Assembly: GCA_001599815.1 (NCBI GenBank)
Contig: BCIA01000006.1
Span: forward strand, 3,288,961-3,352,960
Origin: Furcasterigmium furcatum
Taxonomy: Eukaryota > Ascomycota > Sordariomycetes > Glomerellales > Plectosphaerellaceae
Length of the DNA: 64,000 bases
Reading direction: 5' to 3'
Part shown: in pieces, positions 23,751-34,322 of the stretch
Layout: every line of letters starts with the position of its first letter
Position numbering within the stretch: the stretch's first letter is position 1
Translations under genes and position numbers: made by a program
Notes under the pieces: generated by a model
What the model saw: only the letters and a program-made list of their open reading frames with translations
What the model was told of the DNA's origin: nothing
Databases searched by the model: none

Positions 23751-24197
23751 GCGGCATTCCATATGTCTTCAGGGGTCAGGTACTTGGTTAGGCTCATTTG
23801 CATTCGGCATGGCGTCTTGGTTCTCGCGACGCATGGGTTGATACCCGAATTAGAAACGGACACGGTGCATCATGGCGCATGGGATTGGCAATATGAATGG
23901 GAATTCGGACCTGGGCAGCAGTCTTATTATCAAGGAGTATTGGTCGCCAGAGCTCGAACGTTTCCATACGTTCCTTAGACGTTTCTAGACGTTCTCAGAG
24001 ATCACGGCCATCCAAGTGTAGATAGATTCCTCAGCCGACATCATCATTCACCAAACCTACAAATCTGCCACCAAGTGCAATGCCGCTCCCTCATGCATGC
24101 AAAACGCCAGGACTCCGAGAAATCAAGCCAACATCCACTCCCAACCGTCTAAAACCAATAGTCCTCCATCTAGCCTCCCAGTCCCCCAAGCTGTGCC
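23751..24197. other. Convergent 3' intergenic region
   Basis: Short space between the convergent GPCR and amidotransferase genes. No feature recognised. Confidence 0.5.
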
Positions 24198-24968
24198 TTA
24201 CTCATCCAGCAAAAAGTTCAAGAAGCCCCTCGCCACCGCAACGCCGTCGTGCTCGATATCCGCCCTCCCGATCGCCTCCTTGTACATCTCCTCGTCGAAA
24301 ACCCCCTGCTTGTGGCGGTTCCGGATGATCTCGGAGATGATCGGGCCCGTGAACTCCGGGTGTCCCTGGACGGTGATGTACCGCTTGGGGAGGTAGAAGC
24401 CCTGGACGGGGCACAGGGCTGAGTGGGCGAGGGAGGTGGAGCCGGGGGGGTTCGCGACGACGATGTCGCGGTGCATCTGGTGGATGCGGAGCTTGTCGCC
24501 GGTCAGGGCGAAGAGCTCGCGGCCGGCGGGGGTGAGGTCCACGTCGACGACGGCGACCTCCCACCCCAGGGGGCTGCGGGTGACCTCGACGTCGAGGGCG
24601 CGGCCGATGATCTGGTGCCCGAAGCAGACGCCGATGGCGCGGATGCGGCCGCCAGCGAGTGCGGCGCGGGCGTACTCGACGAGCTTGAGGATCCAGGGGT
24701 CCGAGTCGAAGGCGTTGTGTTTGCTGCCGGTGATGAGGATGGCGTCGATGGCGTCGGGGTCGGGGTAGGAGGAGGGGTCGTTGACGACGTTGTGGGTTGT
24801 GATGGTCACGAGGGAGTCGAGGGGCCGCGGCTGGTCGAGCGTGAGGGCGCCGGAGCGGAGGAGGGCGGTGAAGACGCCGCCGTAGCCGTGGTATTGGGCG
24901 TCTGTCTCCGGCTGGGGCGTGTCGGCCTCGAGGATAGCGAGGCGGATGGGGGAGGCCTGGGAGCCCAT
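24198..24968 (-). CDS. Class I glutamine amidotransferase-like protein
   Basis: A single-domain GATase1-fold protein of 256 residues, probably cytosolic. The nucleophile elbow GVCFGHQIIGRAL places the catalytic Cys at 115. QGHPEF near 201-206 supplies His203 and Glu205, completing a Cys-His-Glu triad. The overall pattern resembles yeast YLR126C and related stand-alone amidotransferase-like proteins, some of which act in copper/iron homeostasis or as gamma-glutamyl hydrolases. No synthase partner domain is present, so the acceptor substrate is unknown. It starts 328 bp from the divergent PPX1 start, so they may share regulatory DNA. Confidence 0.9.
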   Translation of the reverse strand: MGSQASPIRLAILEADTPQPETDAQYHGYGGVFTALLRSGALTLDQPRPLDSLVTITTHNVVNDPSSYPDPDAIDAILITGSKHNAFDSDPWILKLVEYARAALAGGRIRAIGVCFGHQIIGRALDVEVTRSPLGWEVAVVDVDLTPAGRELFALTGDKLRIHQMHRDIVVANPPGSTSLAHSALCPVQGFYLPKRYITVQGHPEFTGPIISEIIRNRHKQGVFDEEMYKEAIGRADIEHDGVAVARGFLNFLLDE

Positions 24969-25296
24969 GATGATGGCGACGTTTTCAGCTGATACTGGAG
25001 ATGGGTGGTGCGAGGTGATGATCGTGGTAAGTTCAAGGGGAGCCTTGGGGGGCTTGTATTGTCTGCACTGTTCAAGGAAGGGCGCGACGATGTCAATGCA
25101 GGGAGAAGGTCATCGGCATCTCGGATGGTGGGGGAGAAGGCGACCCCGCGGCCAAGACTTAGGGGTCCTTATCGCCGATAATGGCCTGAGATAGGGGCGA
25201 TAAGCTAGCACCGTGACCCGCCAACGACGTCAGTGTCGACGGGACATTTCCCCTTCAACATCCGACCATCAAACCCGAGCTTGTCTGCGAGTCGAG
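24969..25296. promoter_or_regulatory. Shared divergent promoter region, amidotransferase / PPX1
   Basis: Only 328 bp separate the two start codons, so both promoters must lie within it or overlap the genes. No TATA box was seen. This is an arrangement observation, not proof of co-regulation. Confidence 0.45.
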
Positions 25297-26548
25297 ATGT
25301 CTCCCAGACCTTCCCTCAGGGCCTTCTTAGCCAATGCACGAGCTGCACTTGCAGCTCCCCCGGGCCAACGACCCAACCCTCTCACATTCGTTGTCGGCAA
25401 CGAATCAGCCGGTAACTCGCCCCAGGACAGCTCCCTCTCGCTTCTCCTTGATGCTGATCATCCCAGACTTGGACTCGCTTTGCTCCGCGGTCGTGTTTGC
25501 ATATCTTCGAACGACAACGCGCCAGAATGCATCCCTGCATATTCCCCTGTCGAATCTTCCCCGCGCCGACCTAGCCCTGCGCCCTGAACTCACGGCGACC
25601 CTGGCGCACGCGCAACTCAAGCCCTCCAACCTCCTGACCCTCGACGAGCTCCCCGATACCCTCGACCCGACATCGACACGATGGCTACTCGTCGATCACA
25701 ACGCTCTCACAGGCCCGCTGTTGGAGCGGGGGTTTGAAGCGTTCGTCGCCGGCTGTGTAGACCATCGTGTCGATGAAGACAAGGTCCCCAGGATCACTGG
25801 AGAGGAGCCGCGCGTGATCGAGAAGACGGGCAGCTGCGCGAGCCTAGTGGCGAGATACTGTCGCTCGGCATGGGAGGAGTCTCTCAAGTCCGAGCCCCGC
25901 GGCGATACGGATGCACATGCTGCCCGTCTGCTTCTGGGGCCGATCCTCGTAGACACGGCCAACCTGAAGGCAGCGGACAGGACAACAGACACGGATGTGG
26001 AGGCTACCGAGTTTCTGGAGGAGTTCCTCCAGGGAAGCAAATATGTTCGCGATGAGTACTTCGAGGAGCTCAACGAGGAGAAGGAGGATCTCTCGGGCAT
26101 GGTCCTGAGAGATATCTTCAGGAAGGACTACAAGCAGTGGCAGGAGCCTGGCGGCCTCCTTGGCACATCGGCTTGCCCAAGAGGCATCGGGTACCTTCTG
26201 GACGACAAGGCTCACGGGGATACTGAGCTGCTGGTAGGAGAGTTTGAGAAGTGGACCGCCGAGAAGAAGCTCGATGTCGCAGCCATCAACACTGCTCTGC
26301 ATGAAGACGACCAGTTCAAGCGTGAGCTGCTTGTCTGGGCCTTCAACGACAGCGCTGTCAAGGCCGTCGAGGAGTTTGTAAAGACGCACGGGGAAGAGCT
26401 GCAACTTGAGCCCTGGCGAGACGGCAAGTTGGATAAAACTGGAAACGGTCACTGGAGGCGAGCATGGAAGCAGGGCAATATCGCCCACAGCCGCAAGAAG
26501 ATTGCGCCGATGTTGAGAGACGCCCTTCAGAGCCAGCCGAGGCTGTGA
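25297..26548 (+). CDS. PPX1: Exopolyphosphatase PPX1, DHH phosphoesterase family
   Basis: Releases orthophosphate from the ends of inorganic polyphosphate; yeast Ppx1 is cytosolic and mitochondrial. 398 residues from two exons, 25297-25411 and 25467-26548. The 55-nt intron is certain because its removal builds the metal site VGNESADLDS (residues 33-42). Later motifs are LVDHN (residues 113-117) and VDHRVDE (136-142). The C-terminal DHHA2-like part includes RDIFRKDYKQWQ. The second motif reads DHR instead of the DHH of S. cerevisiae Ppx1 (His149 position), as in animal prune proteins. The start resembles yeast MSPLRKT. It reads away from the divergent amidotransferase. Confidence 0.92.
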
Positions 26549-26899
26549 GGTGCTGACTGTGTCAAAGAAGCCCACTGATGACTCGATATATCTGAGCACC
26601 GTGAATCGAGGAGAGAACTCTGAGCATTCCTCGTCTCAGTGATGAATCACGTATACTGCCAATAATGGCTGACCAGAAGCTATCTTCCTCTATTAATAAC
26701 CAGACTCTATTTTGTCTGTGGCAGTTGGACCTCTCCATCATCAAACCTCAACAGAGTTTTGGCCTTCGAGCTTTCCATCTACCATAATAACTTTCTTGGC
26801 CTCCTGACGACCTCGCACAGTCATTTCGACCCTCCCAATACACATTCTACACCGACAACATCCAAACTCCCCCCAAGCAGCAACAACACCGGAGCAAAG
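26549..26899. other. Intergenic / promoter of BTB-like gene A
   Basis: AT-richer than its surroundings with several TTAATAA-like stretches. No gene seen. Confidence 0.4.
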
Positions 26900-27784
26900 A
26901 TGGCAAAGGAGGAGCCGACGTGGGTTAATATATTCTAGATACTGTTGATATCCGCCTGCTAAGCAATGGGATAGCCAGTTCTGTATCGAAAAGATGGTCC
27001 TCATTCTGACTACCGACAAGGCCAACTTTGCTGTGCCCCGATCCGTTCTCATCCAGCATTCCGACCACTTCGAGGAAAGGCTGAGCAACAAAGACGGTAG
27101 ACACAAGGTTTTCCAGAGTGGTTATGCCATGAAGGACCCTTTTCTCATCGGCATGTCGGCAGAGGATTTCCGGCCACTTGTGGAATTCTTTTACTCCACG
27201 ACTAGACCGTTTCCGCTGGTGGTGTGAGCTGGTATCTCGCTGGCAGCTTCGACGACATGAAGCCCACGGAGAAGGACGATGACTGGTACACCAGAGGAAC
27301 CCGAAAGCCCACAGACAGCGCTTCTATCGCGACAAACGTGCGACACTTTTGGGAGATTGGGGTCAGACCTGGAGAAGATCTGCTCCAGTTTCCATTAGGG
27401 TCAAGGCAAGAGAGAGACTACACACAGTTCGTCTACCGCCACCCAACCGTACCAGCTGCGACGGACCACCTTGGGGTCGGCGGACTCAGGAACCTCTGCC
27501 TCAACAGGATCCACCAACTTCTCATCTACATGCAACGCCCTACGACCGTGAGAGAGGTGGATGAGATATACAAGGTCGTGGGGTATGTTTTCAACGCAGA
27601 CCTCGCTCATAAGGAGCTTAAGATGCTCTTCATGAGCTACATCTGTCTGGAGTTCCTTCGGTTGAACGGTCTTCGGGCTGTTAAGCATCTCCTGGCTCGC
27701 GACGCGAGGATCGAGGATTCATATCGCAAGATGAAGGACGCATTGTTGCAGGAACGCTGTGGGAAAGGAGACAGCATGGACTAA
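26900..27784 (+). CDS. BTB/POZ-like protein A
   Basis: A predicted 252-residue protein, probably a protein-interaction factor. Three exons: 26900-26919, 26975-27223, 27295-27784. The first intron leaves a six-codon first exon. The second uses the donor GTGAGC at 27224 and acceptor CACCAG, bypassing a TGA and joining PLVV to GTRKPTD. The N-terminal part (QFCIEKMVLILTTDKANFAV, then PRSVLIQHSDHFEERL) follows the BTB pattern of a beta strand, a loop and VPxxxLxxxSxxFxxxL. The rest is helical without a second known domain. It is weakly similar in layout to the two other BTB-like genes at 32.6 and 39.0 kb. Function unknown. The BTB call is by pattern and is tentative. Confidence 0.65.
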
Positions 27785-28767
27785 ACGGAGCCTGGGGGGA
27801 CTGTTTGATGGCAGGGGGTGCCATGGCTGCCAGGCCGCGGAAAGGGAGGGCCGCATAGCTCGCTGGATAGCATAATATTTTGCGTTGCCCGAGCAGTCTG
27901 CTCGTGTTACTTCGAAGTGCCGATTGCAATCCCCGGCAGTTTCCCGTCTGGTAGCAAGAAGCGGGGAGAGGAACATACCCCTTGTGGTGAGACCGTGGGA
28001 CTGCTCTCTCACCTTGAGGCTTGAACCAAGCGGATAGTCGAGGGACGACGCAACACTGCAGGACTATATGCCGCGTTACAGATAGACCGGCACGCCTCCA
28101 ACTCACAGGTAGCGTGGGGGAGGAGTAATCTTGTTCGAAATCGCATGTGTTGCAACATCGCATTTGTTTGATACGACTTGAAGTGACAGCGTCAGATATA
28201 CCGTCACAATCGTCGGCTGCCTCGGGCCCTGGGCCGGCACTGGAGATTGGGGAAATGTTTGGACGGTGCCCGGTGCATATGAACTTCAGGCTCATTTCCG
28301 AGGACGATGACATGTCGCCGAGGTGTTGATTGGGGCGGCCGCGCATGTGAGAGAGTTGGAGCATGTTTGAGGAGGCCGGCCTGTCTGCGCGGCAGTCGGA
28401 CTCAGCCTGGTCTGTCTGGAACGTAGCACCAGTGATACCAAAAAGGGAGGCGGCCATTCGGAGGACGTTAAATGTCCGTGTTCAAATATGTACAAAGGCC
28501 AAGGTGCTGTCTGACCACATCCCTGAGAGGATCAGTCGGGGGAGGACCTCGAGTCTGTTATTGCCGCCAGAGTGTGCCGATTCCCTGCTTGGCGGAGAAC
28601 TGGCGAGGTCAGCTGAGGAGGCGACTCCCACGATGGTAGGGGTGCTACCGCGGGCCAGGTATACGGCATGGGTTGTGGTTGCGTTCATGGACGATTGCCC
28701 GAATAGGGAAATGGACGGATGATCAGGTCCGGCCTGTTCCGGGAAAGTCGCCTCCAGGCTCGGCTGA

Positions 28768-28773
28768 GGCTAA
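28768..28773 (+). promoter_or_regulatory. XlnR/XYR1-type motif GGCTAA
   Basis: Matches the core recognition sequence of the xylanase/cellulase activator, 1.08 kb upstream of the GH7 start. A second copy on the other strand lies at 28848-28853. Six-base matches are common by chance. Confidence 0.25.
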
Positions 28774-28847
28774 ATTGGAGTTGCAGATGGAAGATCCCTG
28801 GACTCAGTCACAAGGATGCGGGCCAAGTGATCCAGGCCTAAGAAAGC

Positions 28848-28853
28848 TTAGCC
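28848..28853 (-). promoter_or_regulatory. XlnR/XYR1-type motif GGCTAA
   Basis: Reverse-strand copy of the activator core, 75 bases from the forward copy. Paired inverted sites are typical of cellulase promoters in known fungi, but here they are distant from the gene. Confidence 0.25.
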
Positions 28854-29578
28854 GCTCAAGCCTTTGTCAACGCGCTGGGCAGGGTTTGCCCAGTGCTTGG
28901 GGGCTCCGTTCTCGCGATGCCTCGCGCGTCTGCCAACGTCTCGGCGCCGTATCCTCCGCAGACTCAATAACGACATGGGCCCGGCCAGACAGGCTTGTCT
29001 GTCTATATACACCAAGCTTTCCCAGAACGTGAGCTCAGGTCTTGGCGTTCTTGGCAGTCCTGCAAACAATCATTCGCTCACTCGAGGTCGGAGACCCAGC
29101 CAGATAGACGCTCGGGGAGATTGGGCGAGGGGGCTGACCAGGCCAGACCAGACCAGCGGGCCAAGGACGGACGAAGCTCAGCCCGCCTGCTCTTCTCGAC
29201 ATTACCACGGCCCATTCTATTACATCCATCCATACATACGCGCAGCGTGCGTTAGCTAATACCTCGTGTCCCCAGCACTGCCACTCCCGTCGCCGCCGCC
29301 GCGAGTCCAGTCCGTGACGAGGCGGCTCGGAAGGTTGATGCCCGCCAGAGCCGTACCAGAGCAGTCGACTTCGGAGCTCTGGCCGCTCACCTGACGAAGG
29401 GCTCCCCGGCGAGGCTCCATCGTGGGTGGCCAAACACTATGGGTTCGCGGCTCCAGACTCCTGCGGAGCCGTGAGGAGAGGATCGTTTCTTGGTTCTGAC
29501 CCAGCGGAAGGGGGAATTCTTCGGACTTGTTCTCTCCGTCGTCATCGTCATCCAGGGCGGAAGATCCATCTCGGGGCC

Positions 29579-29584
29579 GCGGGG
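29579..29584 (+). promoter_or_regulatory. CreA-type repressor motif GCGGGG
   Basis: Fits the SYGGRG consensus of the carbon catabolite repressor, about 270 nt upstream of the GH7 start. Short and possibly fortuitous in GC-rich DNA. Confidence 0.25.
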
Positions 29585-29728
29585 ACAATGGGCCACGGAA
29601 CGACGGAAGAGCGAGCACAGCACTCTGACGGGACATCGGCTGTCTCGTGGACGATGGAACCCGGCCGCCTTGATCTGATCTGGCAGATCATATGTCGCCT
29701 CGCGCCTCACCCCCTCCATCACGACATG

Positions 29729-29734
29729 TATAAA
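29729..29734 (+). promoter_or_regulatory. TATA box of GH7 gene
   Basis: TATAAA, 119 nt before the start codon and followed by a pyrimidine-rich tract (29760-29815), the layout of strongly expressed fungal genes. Confidence 0.6.
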
Positions 29735-29852
29735 GAGGAAATCGAAGCCCCCGACCAGAGCCTCTTCTTCTTTCCATCCCTCTCATCCTCATCCCCTCGA
29801 CTCAGTCTCCAGGCCCATCATCCCCAGAAGACTTGACATCACCGTCGCCAAC

Positions 29853-31418
29853 ATGAAGACCTCCACCATCCTCAGCGGTCTCTCCCTCCTCGCCTCGGCC
29901 CTCGCCCAGCAGGCCGGCACCCAGGAGACCGAGACTCACCCCAAGCTCACCTGGCGCCGCTGCTCCGGCACCACCGGCGGCAACTGCCAGACCGTCAACG
30001 GCGAGGTCGTCATCGACGCCAACTGGCGCTGGGCCCATGTCCTTGACGGCTACGACAACTGCTTCTCCGGCAACGAGTGGACCGGCGAGTGCATCGGCAA
30101 CGATGCCTGCGCCAAGGGATGCGCCATCGAGGGTGCCAACTACAGCAAGACCTACGGTGCCACCACCAGCGGCGATGCCCTGACCCTCAAGTTCGTCACC
30201 ACCCACGAGCACGGCACCAACATCGGCTCCCGTCTCTACCTCATGGAGTCCGCCACCAAGTACCAGATGTTCACCCTGATGAACAACGAGCTGGCCTTCG
30301 ACGTGGACCTGTCCACCGTCCCCTGCGGCATGAACTCCGCCCTCTACCTCGTCCCCATGAAGCCCGACGGTGGTCTCTCCAGCGAGACCAACAACAACGC
30401 CGGTGCCAAGTTCGGTACCGGTTACTGCGACGCCCAGTGCGCCCGTGATCTCAAGTTCATCAACGGCAAGGCCAACTACGACGGCTGGGAGCCCTCCGAG
30501 TCCGACGAGAACTCCGGCGTCGGCAAGATCGGTGCCTGCTGCGCCGAGATCGACATCTGGGAGTCCAACCGCGAGTCCTACGCCTTCACCCCCCACGCCT
30601 GCGACATGGGCTTCAACGAGTACCACACCTGCCTGGACACCACCTGCGGCGGTACCTACTCCGAGGAGCGCCACGCCGGCCACTGCGACGCCAACGGCTG
30701 CGACTACAACCCCTACCGCCTGGGCAACCACGAGTTCTACGGCCCCGGCAAGACCGTCAACACCAACTCCAAGTTCACCGTCATCTCCCGCTTCCAGGAC
30801 AACAACGCCGAGCAGATCTTCATCCAGAACGGCCAGACCATCCGCACCCCCAGGCCCACCCTCTCCGGCCTCACCCAGTTCGAGGCCCGCATCACCCCCC
30901 AGTTCTGCGCCGCCTACCCCCCTCTCTTCCAGGACTTCGACCGCCACGAGGACGTCGGTGGACACACCTCCCTCAACGCCGCCCTGCGCCTGCCCATGGT
31001 CCTCGTCATGTCCATCTGGGCCGACCACTACGCCAGCATGCTCTGGCTCGACTCCGTCTTCCCCCCCGAGAAGCGCGGCATCCCCGGCACCCTCCGTGGC
31101 CGCTGCCCCGAGACCGGCCGCGGACCCGGCGATGTCATCCGCAACCACCCCAACGCCCAGGTCGTCTGGTCCAACATCCGCTTCGGCCCCATCGGCTCTA
31201 CCTACAACATCCAGAACCCTGGCACCCCTCCCACCACCACCACCACCGGCTCTCCTCCCGTTCCCACCACCACCACCGGCTCTCCCCCCGTTCCCACCGG
31301 CGGCCCTACCGTCCCCAAGTGGGGCCAGTGCGGTGGCATCGGCCACACCGGCGGAACCGTCTGCGCCGCCGGCTCCACCTGCGTGGTCTCCAACCCCTGG
31401 TACTCCCAGTGCCTGTAA
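29853..31418 (+). CDS. cbh1: GH7 cellobiohydrolase (CBHI-type) with C-terminal CBM1
   Basis: A secreted exoglucanase that releases cellobiose from the reducing end of cellulose with retention. 521 residues, intronless. Signal peptide 1-18, then QQAGTQETETHPKLTW as in mature CBHI. The catalytic motif EIDIWE gives Glu232, Asp234 and Glu237 (nucleophile, assisting acid, proton donor by family analogy). More than 20 Cys are placed as in the family, and MLWLDS and FGPIGSTYN mark the C-terminal part of the catalytic domain. A Pro/Thr linker carries GSPPVPTTTT-type repeats. The last 36 residues are a fungal cellulose-binding module (WGQCGGIGHTGG to NPWYSQCL). Codons are almost all C- or G-ending, far more biased than in neighbours, which suggests very high expression. 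Confidence 0.97.
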   Translation: MKTSTILSGLSLLASALAQQAGTQETETHPKLTWRRCSGTTGGNCQTVNGEVVIDANWRWAHVLDGYDNCFSGNEWTGECIGNDACAKGCAIEGANYSKTYGATTSGDALTLKFVTTHEHGTNIGSRLYLMESATKYQMFTLMNNELAFDVDLSTVPCGMNSALYLVPMKPDGGLSSETNNNAGAKFGTGYCDAQCARDLKFINGKANYDGWEPSESDENSGVGKIGACCAEIDIWESNRESYAFTPHACDMGFNEYHTCLDTTCGGTYSEERHAGHCDANGCDYNPYRLGNHEFYGPGKTVNTNSKFTVISRFQDNNAEQIFIQNGQTIRTPRPTLSGLTQFEARITPQFCAAYPPLFQDFDRHEDVGGHTSLNAALRLPMVLVMSIWADHYASMLWLDSVFPPEKRGIPGTLRGRCPETGRGPGDVIRNHPNAQVVWSNIRFGPIGSTYNIQNPGTPPTTTTTGSPPVPTTTTGSPPVPTGGPTVPKWGQCGGIGHTGGTVCAAGSTCVVSNPWYSQCL

Positions 31419-32620
31419 GCGTCGCGCTGCCGCCGCGACGCGCCCCGTCCCGAGGAGGCGAGGCGTCCTGGCTCGGCCGGCTCAGCGCCTCGTGCGCGGG
31501 CCTCGCCGAGACGGACGCCGGGATGGCATCCATGCGCTCAAGGATTTCTCTGTCATGATGTGACCCGGGACGGGGGCTGATCAAAAGGGGGTGGGACGTT
31601 GTCGGGACACATCGAGGGGGCGGATGGCCGCGGGCCGGGAAAAGGGGGATATCTCGCTCTGTCTCGCCCTGTGGCCGAAGCCGCTGAGAGTGTCTGTTGT
31701 TCTTGCATATATATAGTTTGACGCATTGTAGCTTCTCTTGGTACAAGTACATACACACGCTTTACATGACTTCGAGTTGAATTTCGGGATTCAGTGACCT
31801 CAAGGATTTCTCGTTGGACGCATGGAGGCTTTGGCCTCCGTCAACAATGGCTGCGGCAACGGCAACAGTCACTGAACCACCCCTACTACCCCGCGGGGCC
31901 GCTGAGATCCCGCAGCCCCCCCTCCCCGGCTGGAGGCGGGAACAACCACTATGGGAATGTTGTAAATATGCTTGTCCCCTAATCAAGCCATCATCCCTCA
32001 TGGGGGCGCCTTTCGCCAGCGCTGCGCCAAACCATTTTGTCAATGTCGCCTCCTAGGTCCTCATGAGGGTCACAGAAACCTGGCCCGCTCAGGTACGATG
32101 CCATCCAGATATTTTGCCTTGAACCATCTGCGATTGAGCAAGAGACCATGTCGATTTTCTGAAGTTAAGAGAGATGTCATCTCGAATTCTTGGAATCAAG
32201 AGGGAGGCCATGTCATTTTCTTGACGTTGAAAGAAAGGCTATCTCGATTTTCTTAGCCTCGATTTAACACTTCTTGGCCGACATGGGAGTTCCGAAGGCG
32301 GGCATCTCTTCCACGACCCTCCTTGTAGAACTATTACTACCTTCCTGAGCATCACATAAATGAGAATAGCATCAATCGACTTGAAGGGTTCAAAGAACAG
32401 AATTCAAACGGCAAGAAGTAATCAAGGGAAATTGCCAGATCTCACTTAATCCAGAAAGTGCAAGTACTTCAGTCGGTTCCCATCCCTGCCAGTTGAGTTG
32501 ATGAGCACACCGGGCAGGTGTTTCAACTATTTAATACCTACCGGGTGGCAGAAACAGTTTCTTTTAGAAGTGTCCAACTCGAGCATACTTCCAACTTGGG
32601 GTGGAACCACCAACCCAACC
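31419..32620. other. 3' region of GH7 gene and intergenic DNA
   Basis: No gene. The first 300 bases are GC-rich 3' flank. From 32.1 kb the DNA is AT-richer and holds the 31-nt imperfect repeats described separately. Confidence 0.5.
32124..32265 (+). repeat. Imperfect tandem repeat, ~31-nt unit
   Basis: Successive units begin CCATGTCGATTTTCTGA (32146), TCATCTCGAATTCTTGG (32177), CCATGTCATTTTCTTGA (32208) and CTATCTCGATTTTCTTAG (32239), each followed by a purine-rich AAGAGAGG-like stretch. A partial unit precedes them. The spacing is exactly 31 between the full units. No coding function. Confidence 0.7.
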
Positions 32621-33454
32621 ATGGCGACCCCGAGTTTCCGGCAGAGTGCCGAAGCGTATGTTGACAAAATCACACTGGATTGAATCTGATAGCTGACAAC
32701 GTGCAGTCTCTTCCAATCCCGCATCGTCACCTTCATCGTTGGACCTCAGCAGAAGGAGTTCCGTGTTCATGAGAGCGCAATCCGCCATATCTCAAAACCT
32801 CTTGCCGCCCTTGTGCAGGCAAACGAAGCGCGCAATGTTGTACGGAAAGACATCGAAACGACAACTTTCGCCGACTTACTCGCTTTTGCGTACACAGGCA
32901 ACTACCAAAGCGCGGGTTTCTGCGAAGACCAATATCTCGGTGAAAGATGCAACTTGCTCCAATGGTGCAACAAGTTCAAGGTCAAAGATGTTGTCGAGCA
33001 GCACTGCGTCCAATTCATCGAAAACTACAATGCATCATCTGCCGCCAACACTGCGAAAGTCCCAACTGAGAACTTGGAGATTGAAGATGCCGAGGACACG
33101 GAGAAGTTGATGTCGATCCTAGAGCGACACGTCAATCTTTTCATCCTTTCCGCAGCATACGGCGTGGAGATTTTGGGCCAAGTTTGCCTGGCGAAGTTAC
33201 GAAGCATCTTCGTTTGTGCACCATTCACCTCCCAACTTGCCGAAGCTACCATGGCTTTGGTCCCGCTTGTGTGGGAAAGGACTTCGCCTAATTGTGCCCT
33301 GCGCAGACTTTGGCTGGACTGGATTTTCACGGATCCGGGTTGGTTTCAACGCCCTGATGGCGAAAACACACAGTTGAACTTCTTCACCGCCACGCAAGTC
33401 AGCGGCTTTTCCGCAGACTTTGCTCTTGCTATTCCGAACAAGTACTGGGATTAG
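32621..33454 (+). CDS. BTB/POZ-like protein B
   Basis: 260 residues from two exons, 32621-32655 and 32707-33454; the splice joins a short lead (MATPSFRQSAEA) to LFQSRIVTFIVGPQQKEFRV. That segment, followed by HESAIRHISKPLAALV and then DLLAFAYTGNYQ, follows the BTB fold pattern (hydrophobic strand, VH, helix, acidic stretch, F-AYTG-Y). The rest includes a helical region with VNLFILSAAYGVEILGQVCL, typical of the helices after the BTB core in fungal-specific BTB proteins. No kelch, BACK-specific or DNA-binding domain is visible. Such proteins often act as adaptors for Cullin-3 or as transcription partners; the role here is unknown. Confidence 0.8.
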
Positions 33455-34322
33455 ACGCCCAGGATCATACGCACGCCTAAACGGCCTGTGCCACGTCTCA
33501 TGGCAAGCGTTTCCGGATCAAGTGGGAGGTCTCACACTAGCAGAATGGTAGATTTGACAATACACTCTCGTCTGCTACCAAGCCAGAAGTTCGAATGAGT
33601 GTTACTTGACGATCAGACGGTGACATGAATTATCAATCACAGCCATCTGGTCCAAGACAGGAGCCATCCGATTTATTAAGGGGCTGTCCACCAAGACTTC
33701 AATCCGGGATGCAGAGCCAAGACGGTCGGAGACAACATGGCCGCACTCAGAGCGACGAGATCCACCAGCAGACTTCAGATCAAGTCTCGGAGAACTGAGA
33801 TGGACTCTGGGCTGCGTCGTGTGTGGAGTCCCTCAGTTGGACGGCAAACCTTCACTTTCTGACGGCGCACCCTTTAATGTCATCCCTGACCACAGCCCAG
33901 GAGTATACATTCTCGGCAGCAAATTCTTGGTGTTTTCCCTATACTCGCTACTGACAGCACACGACAGAGGCAGGCGGCAGGGCCCTGAAGCCGCCACCGA
34001 AAGAAAAGGAAGAAAAGAAAAGTCAGCAGCAGTGGAAAGGTTGTAAATCGATTCGATTGATTGAAGGCATTGTTTTTCTTTTATCGCTGTTGCTTGAAGA
34101 TCGCCTGGGAATGGTGCCTGAGATTTGACCCTTTTTCTGGTGGCGCAGTGTCCCAATGTGGTGACCTGAGAGACAGCCCCTTTCATTAAAGCTATGCCGA
34201 CAGTTCATCGTAGTTTTCCGGGACTGTGTTTCCTGTCTCATAGACGTCCGTTCCCTCCTAAGGTACTCATGGAGGGTTGCTTGTCACCTGGTCAGTTACC
34301 ACTCGACTGTCCCGTGACCTTC
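33455..34322. other. Convergent intergenic region
   Basis: It lies between BTB-like gene B and the sugar transporter. Open frames are short and overlapping. No feature recognised. Confidence 0.5.

Larger units (their letters stand above)
27785..29852. other. Long upstream region of GH7 gene (2.1 kb)
   Basis: No supportable protein gene. A 258-codon minus-strand frame (27681-28457) overlaps the BTB gene end and has no family signature. The right half is the promoter of the cellobiohydrolase and holds the sites listed separately. Confidence 0.5.

Noticed and set aside
27681..28457. 258-codon minus-strand frame
   Set aside because: Antisense to the end of BTB-like gene A and of random composition.
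29802..31346. 514-codon frame antisense to the GH7 gene
   Set aside because: Produced by the C/G-ending codons of the cellulase gene; composition is Gly/Val/Ala/Asp only.
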